The notes below the pieces were generated by a model. The model was given only the letters and a program-made list of their open reading frames with translations, searched no databases and had not been told where the DNA came from. This document shows positions 32,811 through 41,644 of a DNA stretch of 64,000 nucleotides, one piece after another. Location: the NCBI GenBank assembly GCA_031556035.1, contig JAVBTT010000001.1, positions 102,228 through 166,227 of the forward strand, given 5' to 3'. The position numbers and the translations under genes were made by a program. The DNA is from JAVBTT01 sp031556035. Its GTDB lineage: Bacteria > Bacillota > Clostridia > Oscillospirales > UBA929. The first letter of the stretch is position 1. Each line of letters begins with the position of its first letter.

Positions 32811-34103
32811 ATGTGGCAGAGAGAGATCGAGACCATGCCCAGAGAGGGCATCCAAAAGCTTCAGCAGGAGCGTTTTTTGTCGACGCTGGAGCATATATAC
32901 GCAAACGCCCAGGTTCAGCGACAAAAGCTTATCGACGCGGGCTTCCCAAAGGGGAAGGTCACGCGGCTTGAGGATATAGCCTCCCTCCCGTTCACCTATA
33001 AAAAGGACTTTCACGATAACTACCCCTTCGGCATGTTCGCGGTGCCAAAGGACAGGGTGATCCGGCTTCAGGGCACGTCCGGCACCACCGGCAAACCGAC
33101 AATGGGCGGCTATACCCGGGGAGACATGGAGCTCTGGAGGGATTTGATCGCGCGCCTCGCGGTCGCCGTCGGGGTGGGCCCCGGGGACATCGCGCAGGTC
33201 TGCTTTGGTTACGGGCTGTTCACGGGCGGCTTCGGGCTGCATCAGGGTCTGGAGCACATCGGCGCGACCGTGCTGCCGATGAGCTCGGGCAACACAGAAA
33301 AGCAGCTTATGATGATGGAGGACATGGGCTCCACCGTGCTGATAGCCACCCCATCTTACGCGCTCTATCTCTCCGAGACCGCGCACGCGACAGGCGCAAG
33401 CGACAGGCTGAAGCTGCGCGTGGGGCTGTTCGGCGGCGAGGGCTGCACGCCCGAGATGCGCGGGACAATCGAGGAGAACCTCGGCATAATCGCTACCAAC
33501 AACTACGGCCTTTGCGAGCTTACCGGCCCCGGCGTCTCCGGCGAATGCGCCGAGCGGGACGGGCTGCACTTCGCCGAGGACCATTTTTACCCGGAGATTA
33601 TCAATCCCGACACCGGGGAGGTATTGCCGGAAGGGGGGACCGGGGAACTTGTGGTTACCACCCTGTCGCGCGAGTGCGTACCGCTGATACGCTACCGCAC
33701 AAGGGACATCACCAGCCTCACATACGAGCCGTGCCGCTGCGGCAGGACGCATGTCCGGATGGCCCCCGCCAAGGGCAGGAGCGACGACATGCTGATTATC
33801 AAGGGCGTCAACGTGTTCCCGTCGCAGATTGAGAGCGTGCTGATCGGCATGGAGCACATCGGCCCCCACTACCTGTTGTTTGTCCGCCGCGAGGGCTTTC
33901 AGGACACGCTGGAGGTGCAGGTCGAGCTGGTAGACGAAAGGTTGCTGGAGCATTTTTCGATGCTGGAAAAAGTGCAGCGCGACATACAGAACAGGCTGAA
34001 AATTGTGCTGGGGCTGACCACAAAGGTTACCCTCGTCGCCCCGAGGACTATAGAGCGCTTTCAGGGCAAGGCCAAGCGGGTCGTCGACATGAGGAGTAAG
34101 TAG
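32811..34103 (+). CDS. paaK: Phenylacetate-CoA ligase family protein, copy 1
   Basis: PaaK enzymes activate phenylacetate or related aryl acids to CoA thioesters through an adenylate. The 430-residue protein has the AMP-binding motif LQGTSGTTGKPTMGGYTRGD (near residue 84), the acceptor region NNYGLCELTGPGVSGEC, YRTRDITSL, and the C-terminal hinge KGRSDDMLIIKGVNVFPSQIE. The ATG directly follows the symporter stop, with GGGAGG upstream. In gut and anaerobic Clostridia such genes often accompany indolepyruvate oxidoreductase (iorAB) and an ACT protein; the ACT gene is here but iorAB is not. The actual substrate is not determined. Confidence 0.92.
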   Translation: MWQREIETMPREGIQKLQQERFLSTLEHIYANAQVQRQKLIDAGFPKGKVTRLEDIASLPFTYKKDFHDNYPFGMFAVPKDRVIRLQGTSGTTGKPTMGGYTRGDMELWRDLIARLAVAVGVGPGDIAQVCFGYGLFTGGFGLHQGLEHIGATVLPMSSGNTEKQLMMMEDMGSTVLIATPSYALYLSETAHATGASDRLKLRVGLFGGEGCTPEMRGTIEENLGIIATNNYGLCELTGPGVSGECAERDGLHFAEDHFYPEIINPDTGEVLPEGGTGELVVTTLSRECVPLIRYRTRDITSLTYEPCRCGRTHVRMAPAKGRSDDMLIIKGVNVFPSQIESVLIGMEHIGPHYLLFVRREGFQDTLEVQVELVDERLLEHFSMLEKVQRDIQNRLKIVLGLTTKVTLVAPRTIERFQGKAKRVVDMRSK

Positions 34104-34135
34104 GGGCGAATGCTCCAGCATCGGAGGCTCCATAT

Positions 34136-34339
34136 ATGCGTACTTTTCTAAAAACCATTGTACTCATCCCCTTTTGTGCGCTGGCTCTTGCGATGGGTGC
34201 TTTTTGGCTGCGCGGGTTTGAGTTTTGGAAGGTTGTCTTATGGTGCCTGTACTGTATGGCGTCAGGAAATATAATATATAGACTATTCAGGAAGATTGAC
34301 AAAAAACATGGCAGTAAAAAGCAGGCAGTAAAGGACTGA
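34136..34339 (+). CDS. Small two-helix membrane protein between the paaK copies
   Basis: This 67-residue protein is unrecognised. It has two hydrophobic segments (about 7-25 and 30-47) and a basic tail (RLFRKIDKKHGSKKQ). A clear GGAGG lies upstream of the ATG, and the gene fits neatly between the two ligase genes with six bases to the second, so I regard it as real. A regulatory or transporter-accessory role can only be guessed. Confidence 0.65.
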   Translation: MRTFLKTIVLIPFCALALAMGAFWLRGFEFWKVVLWCLYCMASGNIIYRLFRKIDKKHGSKKQAVKD

Positions 34340-34345
34340 CACAAT

Positions 34346-35644
34346 ATGATGTGGAACCCGGATATAGAAACACTCCCGCGCGACAAGCTCAGGGCGCTTC
34401 AGGGGGAGCGCTTGCGCTCGGCGGTCATAAGGGCGTATAATAACGTAAAGCCGTACAGGGATAAAATGGACGCCGCCGGGGTGTCTGTTGAGGATATACG
34501 GACGATAGACGACCTCGCGAAGCTCCCCATGACCACCAAGGCCGACCTTCGCGACAACTATCCGTACGGGATGTTCGGAGCGCCGATGTCGGAGATCATC
34601 CGCATACACGCCTCCTCTGGCACCACCGGCAAGCAGACGGTGGTGGGCTATACCAAAAGGGATATAGAGATATGGAACGAGTGCATGGCACGCTCGCTGA
34701 CAATGGCGGGGGCCACAAAGGACGACATTATCCACGTGTCCTACGGCTACGGGCTTTTCACCGGGGGTCTGGGCGGGCACTACGGCGGGGAGACGATCGG
34801 CGCGGCCACCATCCCGGCCTCCACCGGCAACACAAAGCGCCAGCTGCAAATGTTTGAGGATTTCGGCTCGACAGTGCTGCTCTGCACCCCGTCCTACGCG
34901 ATGTACCTCGGGGACGCGGTGCGCGAGGCGGGCATAAGGGACAGGATCAAGCTGCGCATAGGGATACACGGCGCCGAGCCGTGGACCGGCGAGATGCGCG
35001 GGGAGATTGAGGAGCGCCTCGGGATCACTGCCTACGACATCTACGGGCTTTCGGAGATATCGGGGCCGGGCGTGTCCTGCGAGTGCGGCGCCCGCGACGG
35101 CCTGCACGTTCAGGAGGATCACTTCTACCCTGAGATACTCGATCCTGTGACAAAGGCCCCGCTGCCTGACGACCAGCCGGGCGAGCTCGTGTTCACCTGC
35201 CTCACAAAGGAGGGGCTGCCGCTTATACGCTACAACACGCGCGATATATGCACGCTGTCCCGCTCCGTATGCGCCTGCGGACGGACGACCGCCCGCATGG
35301 GCAAGATCACCGGGCGCACTGACGACATGCTGATAATCCGCGGCGTCAACGTGTTCCCGTCGCAGATCGAGAGCGTGCTCCTGTCGGTGCCGGAGGTCTC
35401 GCCGTACTACCTGATAGTGGTAGACAGGGCGAACAATCTGGACACATTGGAAATCCAGGTGGAGATGAACGAGGCCTTCTTTTCGGACGAGGTGCGCAAA
35501 ATCGAGCAGGTGGAGCGCAGGCTTCAGCGCGAGGTGCTGAGCGCGCTCGGGATCTCCGCGCAAATACGCATGACTACCCCGCGCTCACTGGAGCGCACAG
35601 AGGGCAAGGCCAAACGGGTGCTGGACAAACGCCCGAAGCCATAG
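34346..35644 (+). CDS. paaK: Phenylacetate-CoA ligase family protein, copy 2
   Basis: This 432-residue protein is the second aryl-CoA ligase. The AMP-binding motif is IHASSGTTGKQTVVGYTKRD, followed by YGLFTGGLGGHYGGE, YDIYGLSEISGPGVSCEC, YNTRDICTL and TGRTDDMLIIRGVNVFPSQIE. It differs enough from copy 1 for a distinct substrate or role. ATG 34346 has AAAGGA upstream, with a second ATG immediately after. It leads to the ACT-domain gene across 82 bases containing a hairpin. Confidence 0.93.
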   Translation: MMWNPDIETLPRDKLRALQGERLRSAVIRAYNNVKPYRDKMDAAGVSVEDIRTIDDLAKLPMTTKADLRDNYPYGMFGAPMSEIIRIHASSGTTGKQTVVGYTKRDIEIWNECMARSLTMAGATKDDIIHVSYGYGLFTGGLGGHYGGETIGAATIPASTGNTKRQLQMFEDFGSTVLLCTPSYAMYLGDAVREAGIRDRIKLRIGIHGAEPWTGEMRGEIEERLGITAYDIYGLSEISGPGVSCECGARDGLHVQEDHFYPEILDPVTKAPLPDDQPGELVFTCLTKEGLPLIRYNTRDICTLSRSVCACGRTTARMGKITGRTDDMLIIRGVNVFPSQIESVLLSVPEVSPYYLIVVDRANNLDTLEIQVEMNEAFFSDEVRKIEQVERRLQREVLSALGISAQIRMTTPRSLERTEGKAKRVLDKRPKP

Positions 35645-35651
35645 GGGGTAG

Positions 35652-35673
35652 GGCGCGATGCCCGCATCGCGCC
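35652..35673. other. In-operon hairpin between paaK2 and the ACT gene
   Basis: Stem GGCGCGATG (35652-35660), loop CCCG, arm CATCGCGCC. No T-tract. The segment around it (TAGGGGGTAGGGCGCG, then GCGCACATAGGCGT) looks like a decayed intergenic repeat. Confidence 0.5.
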
Positions 35674-35726
35674 GCGATTGCCGCAGGCGCACATAGGCGT
35701 CTGAACACGGGAGAGGAGTACTGTCA

Positions 35727-36155
35727 ATGACAATATATCAGATTTCAGTTTTTGTTGAAAACAGGGTGGGCCGGCTGTCCGAGATTACCGGGGTATTGGC
35801 CAGGGAGAATATAGACATCAGGGCGCTCTCAATAGCGGACACCAGCGACTTCGGCATACTCAGGTTAATCGTTGACCAGCCGGACAAGGCGGTCAAGGCT
35901 CTGCGAGACGCCGGAATAACCGTCAGTAAGACCGAGGTGGTGGCCGTAAGGCTGAACGATAAGCCCGGCGGGCTGCATGAGGTGCTTGTTAAGCTCGGGG
36001 AGAGAGAGATCACGGTCGAGTATGTCTACGCGTTCATCACAAAGAGCGACGACGCCTATGTGATACTGCGCGTGGAGGACAATCAGAAGGCCGCCGGTGT
36101 GCTCCTCGAGAACGGCTATGAGCTGCTGAGGGATTCGGACGTCTATGGACTCTGA
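35727..36155 (+). CDS. Tandem ACT-domain protein
   Basis: This 142-residue cytoplasmic protein consists of two ACT domains, small modules that bind amino acids. The first begins YQISVFVENRVGRLSEITGVL, the second VVAVRLNDKPGGLHEVLVKL; both have the glycine turn that forms the ligand site. Such proteins are common next to phenylacetate-CoA ligases in Clostridia and are presumed to sense an aromatic amino acid. GGAGAGGAG precedes the ATG. It overlaps the next gene by 11 bases. Confidence 0.9.
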   Translation: MTIYQISVFVENRVGRLSEITGVLARENIDIRALSIADTSDFGILRLIVDQPDKAVKALRDAGITVSKTEVVAVRLNDKPGGLHEVLVKLGEREITVEYVYAFITKSDDAYVILRVEDNQKAAGVLLENGYELLRDSDVYGL

Positions 36156-37323
36156 TTTCATACGCGGCGTGGAAGCCGGACTTGAGGGCCGCTTTCGCGA
36201 GATTGACGATGTAAGCTTCCGGAACGCCTCGCGCGTTCTGGAAGCTTTCCGGCGAAATCGGGTGTCGGACGGACATTTTGCGGGCACGACCGGCTACGGC
36301 TACAACGACACTGGCCGCGACACCCTGGACAGGGTGTACGCGGACGTGTTCGGCGCGGAGGACGCGCTTGTAAGGGTGCAGTTCGTTAACGGCACCCACG
36401 CGATCGCCTGCGCGCTGCGCGCCGCCGCTCCCGGGGGACGGGTGCTGTCGCTGGTCGGAGGTCCGTACGATACGCTCAGAAACGCCGCTGAGTTTGACAT
36501 TGTCGAAACCAGGGACGGTCTGCCGGACTTTGACTCTATTGAGGCGGCCTTGAAAAGCCGGCGCTATGACGCAGTGTTTATACAAAAATCCAGAGGCTAC
36601 ACCTCGCGCCCTGCGCTGTCGGCTGACGATGTGGGATCGCTGATAGAGCTGTCGCGCCGGGTGTCCCCGCGTTCGGTCACGGTTGTGGACAACTGCTACG
36701 GCGAGTTTGTGGAGACCAAGGAACCGCCAATGGTCGGGGCTGACCTGACAGCCGGGTCGCTGATAAAAAACCCGGGCGGTGGGCTCGCGGTCACGGGCGG
36801 CTATGTCTGCGGGAAGCGCGAGCTTGTTGAACGGGCGGCCGACGCCCTGACGGTGCCTGGCATAGGCCGGGAGTGCGGGAGCTCTATGGGGCAGAACAGG
36901 CTGCTGTATCAGGGTCTGTTCATCGCGCCGCATGTGGTGGCGCAGGCGGTAAAGACCGCCTGCTTCTGCGCGGGAGCGCTTGAAAGACTGGGCTACGCGA
37001 CCGCGCCGGGAAGTCTGGATAAGCGCGGTGATATCATACAGACGGTCGAGCTGGGCTCCCCTGAAAAGCTGCTTCGCTTCGTGCGCGGCATCCAGGCGGG
37101 CAGCCCGGTAGACAGCTTCGCAACGCCGGAGCCGTGGGACATGCCGGGCTACGACGACCAGGTCGTCATGGCGGCGGGGGCGTTTGTGCAGGGCGCCTCG
37201 ATAGAGCTGAGCTGCGACGCGCCGATGCGCCCGCCGTACCGGGCCTATTTGCAGGGCGGGCTCACATATGAGGCGGGCAAGCTCGGCGTCCTGTCCGCGC
37301 TGCGGGAGATGGGAGAGCTGTGA
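36145..37323 (+). CDS. Methionine gamma-lyase family PLP enzyme (aluminium resistance protein family)
   Basis: This 392-residue PLP-dependent protein belongs to the Met_gamma_lyase Pfam family found widely in Bacillota, historically called aluminium resistance protein. PLP-site features are VQFVNGTHAIACAL (phosphate region), VVDNCYGEFVE (aspartate pairing with the PLP ring) and GSLIKNPGGGLAVTGGYV with the Schiff-base lysine. The C-terminal QGGLTYEAGKLGVL is also conserved. True activity in this family is poorly defined. The start overlaps the ACT gene by 11 bases, and the stop overlaps ruvC as GTGA, so the gene is translationally tied to both an amino-acid sensor and DNA repair genes. Confidence 0.9.
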   Translation: MDSDFIRGVEAGLEGRFREIDDVSFRNASRVLEAFRRNRVSDGHFAGTTGYGYNDTGRDTLDRVYADVFGAEDALVRVQFVNGTHAIACALRAAAPGGRVLSLVGGPYDTLRNAAEFDIVETRDGLPDFDSIEAALKSRRYDAVFIQKSRGYTSRPALSADDVGSLIELSRRVSPRSVTVVDNCYGEFVETKEPPMVGADLTAGSLIKNPGGGLAVTGGYVCGKRELVERAADALTVPGIGRECGSSMGQNRLLYQGLFIAPHVVAQAVKTACFCAGALERLGYATAPGSLDKRGDIIQTVELGSPEKLLRFVRGIQAGSPVDSFATPEPWDMPGYDDQVVMAAGAFVQGASIELSCDAPMRPPYRAYLQGGLTYEAGKLGVLSALREMGEL

Positions 37324-37832
37324 TAGTGCTTGGCATTGACCCCGGCATCGCCACGGTGGGCTTCGGGCTGGTGCGCTCAGAAAACGGCAAACCTGCGCAT
37401 ATTCGTCACGGAGTGATCAGAACCCCCGCGGGTATGGAGCTTTCCCAGCGGCTTTTGATGCTGCACGAGGACCTCAACGAGCTGATTGAGGCTTTTAAGC
37501 CGGACGCCATGGCGGTGGAGGAGCTGTTCTTCGGCAACAATGTCACCACCGGGATCAACGTGGCCCACGGGCGGGGGATAATACTGCTGGCGGCGGCGAA
37601 GCACCGCCTGCCGGTATCGGAATACAAGCCGTCTCAGGTCAAGCAGGCGGTCGTGGGCTACGGCAAGGCTGAAAAACAACAGATGATGGAGATGACGCGC
37701 AGCCTTCTGAGGCTCAGGGCGCTCCCGCGTCCGGACGACGCCGCGGACGCGCTTGCGGTCGCGATCTGCCATGTGCACTGCGCGGCATCGCTGCTGGGGC
37801 AGAAGGGCGAAGCCGGGCGGGGTATGAAATAA
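37320..37832 (+). CDS. ruvC: Holliday junction resolvase RuvC
   Basis: RuvC cuts Holliday junctions in recombination repair. The 170-residue protein has the acidic active-site residues: Asp in LGIDPGIATVGFG, Glu in AVEELFFGNNVTT and the C-terminal DDAADALAVAICH. The conserved SQVKQAVVGYGKAEKQQM segment binds DNA. Translation begins at GTG 37320, overlapping the previous stop (GTGA), with GGGAG upstream. It heads the ruvCAB set. Confidence 0.96.
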   Translation: MIVLGIDPGIATVGFGLVRSENGKPAHIRHGVIRTPAGMELSQRLLMLHEDLNELIEAFKPDAMAVEELFFGNNVTTGINVAHGRGIILLAAAKHRLPVSEYKPSQVKQAVVGYGKAEKQQMMEMTRSLLRLRALPRPDDAADALAVAICHVHCAASLLGQKGEAGRGMK

Positions 37833-37885
37833 GCCGAGCATGGCCGCTGAGCACGACATGATTTTAATAAAAGGCGGAAACAGCC

Positions 37886-38491
37886 ATGATCTATCATATA
37901 ACCGGAACACTCGATCACACCGAGCCCAATCTGGCCGTCGTCGACGCGCAGGGGGTGGGCTGGGCGTGCCTGACCTCCCTCAACTCTCTGGCCTCGATGA
38001 AAAAGGGAGATAGGGTCAAGTTGTACACGCATATGTATTTGCGCGAGGATTTATGCGACCTGTACGGCTTCGCCACCCAGAGTGAGCTCGCCACCTTCCG
38101 GATGCTTATCACGATATCGGGGGTCGGGCCTAAAGCGGCTCTGTCCATACTTTCGTCCTCCAGCCCTGAAAGGCTTGCGATGTCAATCATCACAGGAGAC
38201 GAAAAAGCGCTCACCGCGGCGCCCGGCATAGGCAAAAAGCTGGCCCAGCGCATCATACTCGAGCTTAAGGATAAGCTGTCCAAGCAGCAAGGCGGCGGAA
38301 CCTTTGATTCCGTGGGCGTGTCGTTTGACATGCCGTCGGACGCCGGAAAGCTCGGCGAGGCGCAGGGCGCGCTGGGTGTGCTGGGCTATTCCCCGGCGGA
38401 CGCCGCGTCGGCGCTTAGGGGGCTTGACGTGGAAAATCTGGAGCTTGAGGAGATCATCCGCCAGGCATTGAGGAAGCTGGCGAGGTTGTGA
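37886..38491 (+). CDS. ruvA: Holliday junction DNA helicase subunit RuvA
   Basis: RuvA binds the four-way junction and recruits RuvB. The 201-residue protein has the N-terminal OB domain (MIYHITGTLDH...YTHMYLRED), two helix-hairpin-helix motifs (ISGVGPKAALSILS and APGIGKKLAQRIILEL) and the flexible linker to a C-terminal three-helix domain (ALGVLGYSPADAASALRG) that contacts RuvB. AAGGCGG lies upstream of the ATG. Confidence 0.97.
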   Translation: MIYHITGTLDHTEPNLAVVDAQGVGWACLTSLNSLASMKKGDRVKLYTHMYLREDLCDLYGFATQSELATFRMLITISGVGPKAALSILSSSSPERLAMSIITGDEKALTAAPGIGKKLAQRIILELKDKLSKQQGGGTFDSVGVSFDMPSDAGKLGEAQGALGVLGYSPADAASALRGLDVENLELEEIIRQALRKLARL

Positions 38492-38494
38492 TTT

Positions 38495-38531
38495 CATATG
38501 TTTTCCCAGCCGAAGGCTGGGAAAACATATG
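38495..38531. other. Perfect 17-bp palindromic stem between ruvA and ruvB
   Basis: CATATGTTTTCCCAGCC (38495-38511), loop GAA, perfect complement 38515-38531. No T-tract follows on either strand, so it is not a standard terminator; it may be an RNA stability or processing element or a repeat. Confidence 0.8.
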
Positions 38532-38558
38532 AGTGAAATATAATCAGCGAGGTACTCA

Positions 38559-39605
38559 ATGGGCATAGATTTTGACAATCAGGACGAATACGAGGAGCGG
38601 CTGGTAGCGAGCACCCTTCTCAAGGACGACGAGGCCGAGGGCTCGCTCCGCCCGCGCACACTGGCCGAGTACACAGGGCAGGAGAAGGCCAAGGACAATC
38701 TGTCTGTATACATTCAGGCGGCCAAGCTGCGCCGCGAGGCTTTGGATCACGTCCTTCTGTATGGCCCGCCGGGCCTTGGCAAGACGACGCTGGCCGGAGT
38801 TATCGCCAACGAGATGGGCGTGAACATACGAATAACCTCCGGCCCCGCGATTGAAAAGGCGGGCGATCTCGCCGCGCTCCTGACCAGTCTGGACGACTAC
38901 GACATCCTGTTCATCGACGAGATACACAGGCTCAACCGCGCCGTCGAGGAGATACTCTACCCCGCGATGGAGGACTTCGCGGTGGATATCATCCTCGGCA
39001 AGGGGCCGTCGGCGCGCTCTATCCGGCTTGATCTGCGAAAGTTCACCCTCATCGGCGCGACAACCAGGGCCGGGCAGCTCACAGCGCCGCTGCGGGACCG
39101 ATTCGGGGTGGTGCTGCGGCTTGAGCTTTACACTCCGGCCGAGCTCGCGCGCATTGTGTGGCGAAGCGCTGGGATACTGGGCATTGACATCGAGGAGGGC
39201 GGGGCGCACGAGATCGCCTCGCGCTCAAGGGGCACGCCGCGAATCGCAAACCGCATCCTGAAGCGGGTGCGCGACTTCGCGCAGGTGCGCGCCGACGGGG
39301 TGATCACAAAGCAGGTGGCGGACATGGCGCTGTCCCGCCTGGAGATTGACCAGCTGGGGCTCGACTCAACCGACAGGCGAATGCTGGAGTCCATCATACG
39401 AAACTTCGGCGGCGGGCCCGTTGGGCTTGAGACGCTTTCCGCCACTATAGGCGAGGAATCGGTCACGCTGGAGGACGTGTATGAGCCGTTTTTGATGCAG
39501 CAGGGGTTTTTGGCACGCACCCCCAGGGGGCGCTGCGTGACCGAGAGGGCCTATCAGCATCTGGGGATCCCCAGTCTGGGGCAGCAGCAATTGAGTATGG
39601 AGTAG
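38559..39605 (+). CDS. ruvB: Holliday junction branch migration ATPase RuvB
   Basis: RuvB is the AAA+ motor that drives branch migration. The 348-residue protein has Walker A YGPPGLGKTTLAGVIA, Walker B DDYDILFIDEIHRLN, sensor 1 LIGATTRAGQL, the arginine finger region PLRDRFGVVLRLE, and a C-terminal winged helix ending GFLARTPRGRCVTERAYQHLG. GAGGTACTCA precedes the ATG. Confidence 0.98.
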   Translation: MGIDFDNQDEYEERLVASTLLKDDEAEGSLRPRTLAEYTGQEKAKDNLSVYIQAAKLRREALDHVLLYGPPGLGKTTLAGVIANEMGVNIRITSGPAIEKAGDLAALLTSLDDYDILFIDEIHRLNRAVEEILYPAMEDFAVDIILGKGPSARSIRLDLRKFTLIGATTRAGQLTAPLRDRFGVVLRLELYTPAELARIVWRSAGILGIDIEEGGAHEIASRSRGTPRIANRILKRVRDFAQVRADGVITKQVADMALSRLEIDQLGLDSTDRRMLESIIRNFGGGPVGLETLSATIGEESVTLEDVYEPFLMQQGFLARTPRGRCVTERAYQHLGIPSLGQQQLSME

Positions 39606-39652
39606 GGGCGGACCTTGTGTCTCGGATATCTATAACAGCATCAGGAGGTATT

Positions 39653-40990
39653 ATGGGCAGATTATTCGGAACCGACGGCATAAGAGGCATAGCAAACGAG
39701 AATCTCGACTGCGCACTGGCATATAAGGTGGGCATGGCGGCGGCGACCGCCCTCTCGGAGTCGGCGCGCCACAGGGCGGTTATTTATATAGGCAAGGACA
39801 CCCGCATATCCTCTGATATGCTGGAGGCCGCGCTTGTGGCGGGCGTGACCGCCGCCGGGGCGGACGCGGTGCTGCTGGGGGTCGCGCCGACGCCCGCCGT
39901 GGCCTTTCTGACCGCCTCCCACGCCGACGCGGGCGTTGTGATCTCCGCGTCGCACAACCCGTTTCAATACAACGGCATCAAGATATTCAACAGCGAGGGC
40001 TTCAAGCTGTCCGACGAGATAGAGGATCGGATTGAGGCACTGATCGGCTCTGGTCTCACCGCGAAGATCGGGGACGCCATTGGAAGAGTTCGCCACTCGG
40101 AGGACATGACCGGTGAATATGTGGAATATGTGAGAAGCGTCGCCGAGGGGAGCTTCGGGCGGCTCAAGGTCGCGGTAGACTGCGCGAACGGGGCGGCGAG
40201 CCGGACAGCGCGCGCACTGTTCGGGCCGATGAGCTTCAAAAAGCTGACAATATTCGGCGACGAGCCGGACGGCCTGAACATAAACGAAGGCTGCGGCTCA
40301 ACCTCCCTTGACCGGCTGCGGGCTACAGTGACGGAGGGCGGCTATGACATCGGGATTGCCTTTGACGGCGACGCCGACCGCTGTCTCGCGGTTGACGAAA
40401 AGGGCAATGTGATCGACGGCGACCGCATGATGGCGGTCTGCGGTCTGCATGAGATGAATCAAGGTCATTTGCCCGAGAATACGATTGTGGCCACGGTAAT
40501 GAGCAATCTCGGATTTCACGTCTGGGCCAGGGAAAACGGAGTTAAACTTGTCACGGCGCAGGTTGGAGACAGATATGTCCTGGAGAGGATGCGCCGGGAT
40601 GGATACATGCTGGGCGGCGAGCAGTCCGGGCACCTCATCTTCCTGCGCCACGCCACCACCGGGGACGGCCAGCTTTCAGCTGTAAAATTCCTGTCCATAT
40701 TGGCGGAAAACAACATGCCCGCGTCGGAGCTTGTCGGGGATATCCCGCAGTACCCGCAGGTGCTTGTCAATGTGGAGGTCAGCGCCGAGGCTAAAAAATC
40801 TCTGGCTGAAGACCCGGAGGTGATGAGGGCTGTTTCCGAAGTTGAGGCAGTTTTAGGTGAAACCGGGCGTGTGCTGGTCCGTCCTTCAGGCACAGAAAAT
40901 CTGGTCAGGGTCATGATTGAGGGCAAGGACGAGGCCCAAATCTACGATTTGGCCAAAAAAATAGCGTTAATAATAGAAAATCTTCATTAA
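39653..40990 (+). CDS. glmM: Phosphoglucosamine mutase GlmM
   Basis: GlmM converts glucosamine-6-phosphate to glucosamine-1-phosphate for UDP-GlcNAc and cell wall synthesis. The 445-residue protein has N-terminal GRLFGTDGIRGIAN, the phosphoserine loop GVVISASHNPFQYNG, the metal-binding FDGDADRC, the sugar-binding GGEQSGHL and the C-terminal phosphate-binding RPSGTENLVRVM. I chose ATG 39653 with AGGAGG at ideal spacing; the frame is open upstream but unconserved. Confidence 0.97.
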   Translation: MGRLFGTDGIRGIANENLDCALAYKVGMAAATALSESARHRAVIYIGKDTRISSDMLEAALVAGVTAAGADAVLLGVAPTPAVAFLTASHADAGVVISASHNPFQYNGIKIFNSEGFKLSDEIEDRIEALIGSGLTAKIGDAIGRVRHSEDMTGEYVEYVRSVAEGSFGRLKVAVDCANGAASRTARALFGPMSFKKLTIFGDEPDGLNINEGCGSTSLDRLRATVTEGGYDIGIAFDGDADRCLAVDEKGNVIDGDRMMAVCGLHEMNQGHLPENTIVATVMSNLGFHVWARENGVKLVTAQVGDRYVLERMRRDGYMLGGEQSGHLIFLRHATTGDGQLSAVKFLSILAENNMPASELVGDIPQYPQVLVNVEVSAEAKKSLAEDPEVMRAVSEVEAVLGETGRVLVRPSGTENLVRVMIEGKDEAQIYDLAKKIALIIENLH

Positions 40991-41005
40991 TAGAGGTAAT
41001 TTCTA

Positions 41006-41035
41006 TTGACAAATTATGCTGCTTTAGCTTATAAT
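41006..41035 (+). promoter_or_regulatory. Consensus sigma-A promoter of sigH
   Basis: TTGACA (41006-41011), 18-bp spacer, TATAAT (41030-41035), both perfect -35 and -10 hexamers. The predicted start near 41042 makes GTG 41048 an unlikely start codon and favours ATG 41066. Confidence 0.88.
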
Positions 41036-41065
41036 ACATGAGGATTAGTGTTTAGCGAGGCAAAG

Positions 41066-41644
41066 ATGTTCAGAGAAACGACAGATGAGCAGCTATGTCT
41101 GCTGGCAAGGCAAGGTTCCCGGGATGCCGAGCAGGAACTCGTTATCCGGTATATGCGGTTTGTCCGGGCCTGCGCCCGTCCGTTTTTCCTGGTAGGAGGC
41201 GACTCCGAGGACGTTATCCAGGAGGGAATGATCGGGCTTATCTCCGCGATACGTGAATTTGACGAGGCCCGTGAGAGCGGTTTTCAGATTTTTGCCGGCA
41301 GATGCATACGCAACAGAATTCTTTCAGCTGTTAAGTCGGCGTCAAGAAAGAAACACGCGCCGCTCAGCGAATATGTTCCGCTTGAATTACAAAGCAGTTA
41401 CTTCTATCCCCCCAATACCCCGCAAAGCCCGGAAGAGGTTGTTCTCAGCCAGGAGTCCTTTCTTGAGCTTTTCAGCGCCCTGCAGGGCTTGTTGTCCCCG
41501 CTGGAACAGCAGGTATTTGGGTACTATTTGGAGGGTATGTCATATCAGGAGATATCCGTTGAATTGAATATCCCTTCCAAATCCGTCGACAATGCTGTTC
41601 AGCGGATTCGCCGCAAGCTTTCCGGTCTTAATCCCAGGCGTTAA
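41066..41644 (+). CDS. sigH: RNA polymerase sigma factor SigH (sigma-30 family)
   Basis: SigH directs early stationary phase and sporulation transcription in spore-formers. The 192-residue protein shows sigma-70 regions: TDEQLCLLARQGSRDAEQELV, region 2 with DSEDVIQEGMIGLISAIREFD and FAGRCIRNRILSAVKSASRKKH, and region 4 with LSPLEQQVFGYYLEGMSYQEIS and SKSVDNAVQRIRRKL. I use ATG 41066 with GCGAGG upstream. Its own perfect sigma-A promoter suggests strong vegetative expression with later control at the level of protein. Confidence 0.93.
   Translation: MFRETTDEQLCLLARQGSRDAEQELVIRYMRFVRACARPFFLVGGDSEDVIQEGMIGLISAIREFDEARESGFQIFAGRCIRNRILSAVKSASRKKHAPLSEYVPLELQSSYFYPPNTPQSPEEVVLSQESFLELFSALQGLLSPLEQQVFGYYLEGMSYQEISVELNIPSKSVDNAVQRIRRKLSGLNPRR

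Noticed and set aside
29465..34133. Long minus-strand frames over the M42 and PaaK genes
   Set aside because: They mirror strongly conserved plus-strand genes with clear catalytic motifs and coupled starts.
39606..39652. glmS-type riboswitch or leader structure before glmM
   Set aside because: The gap is only 47 bases with a normal ribosome binding site and no ribozyme core.
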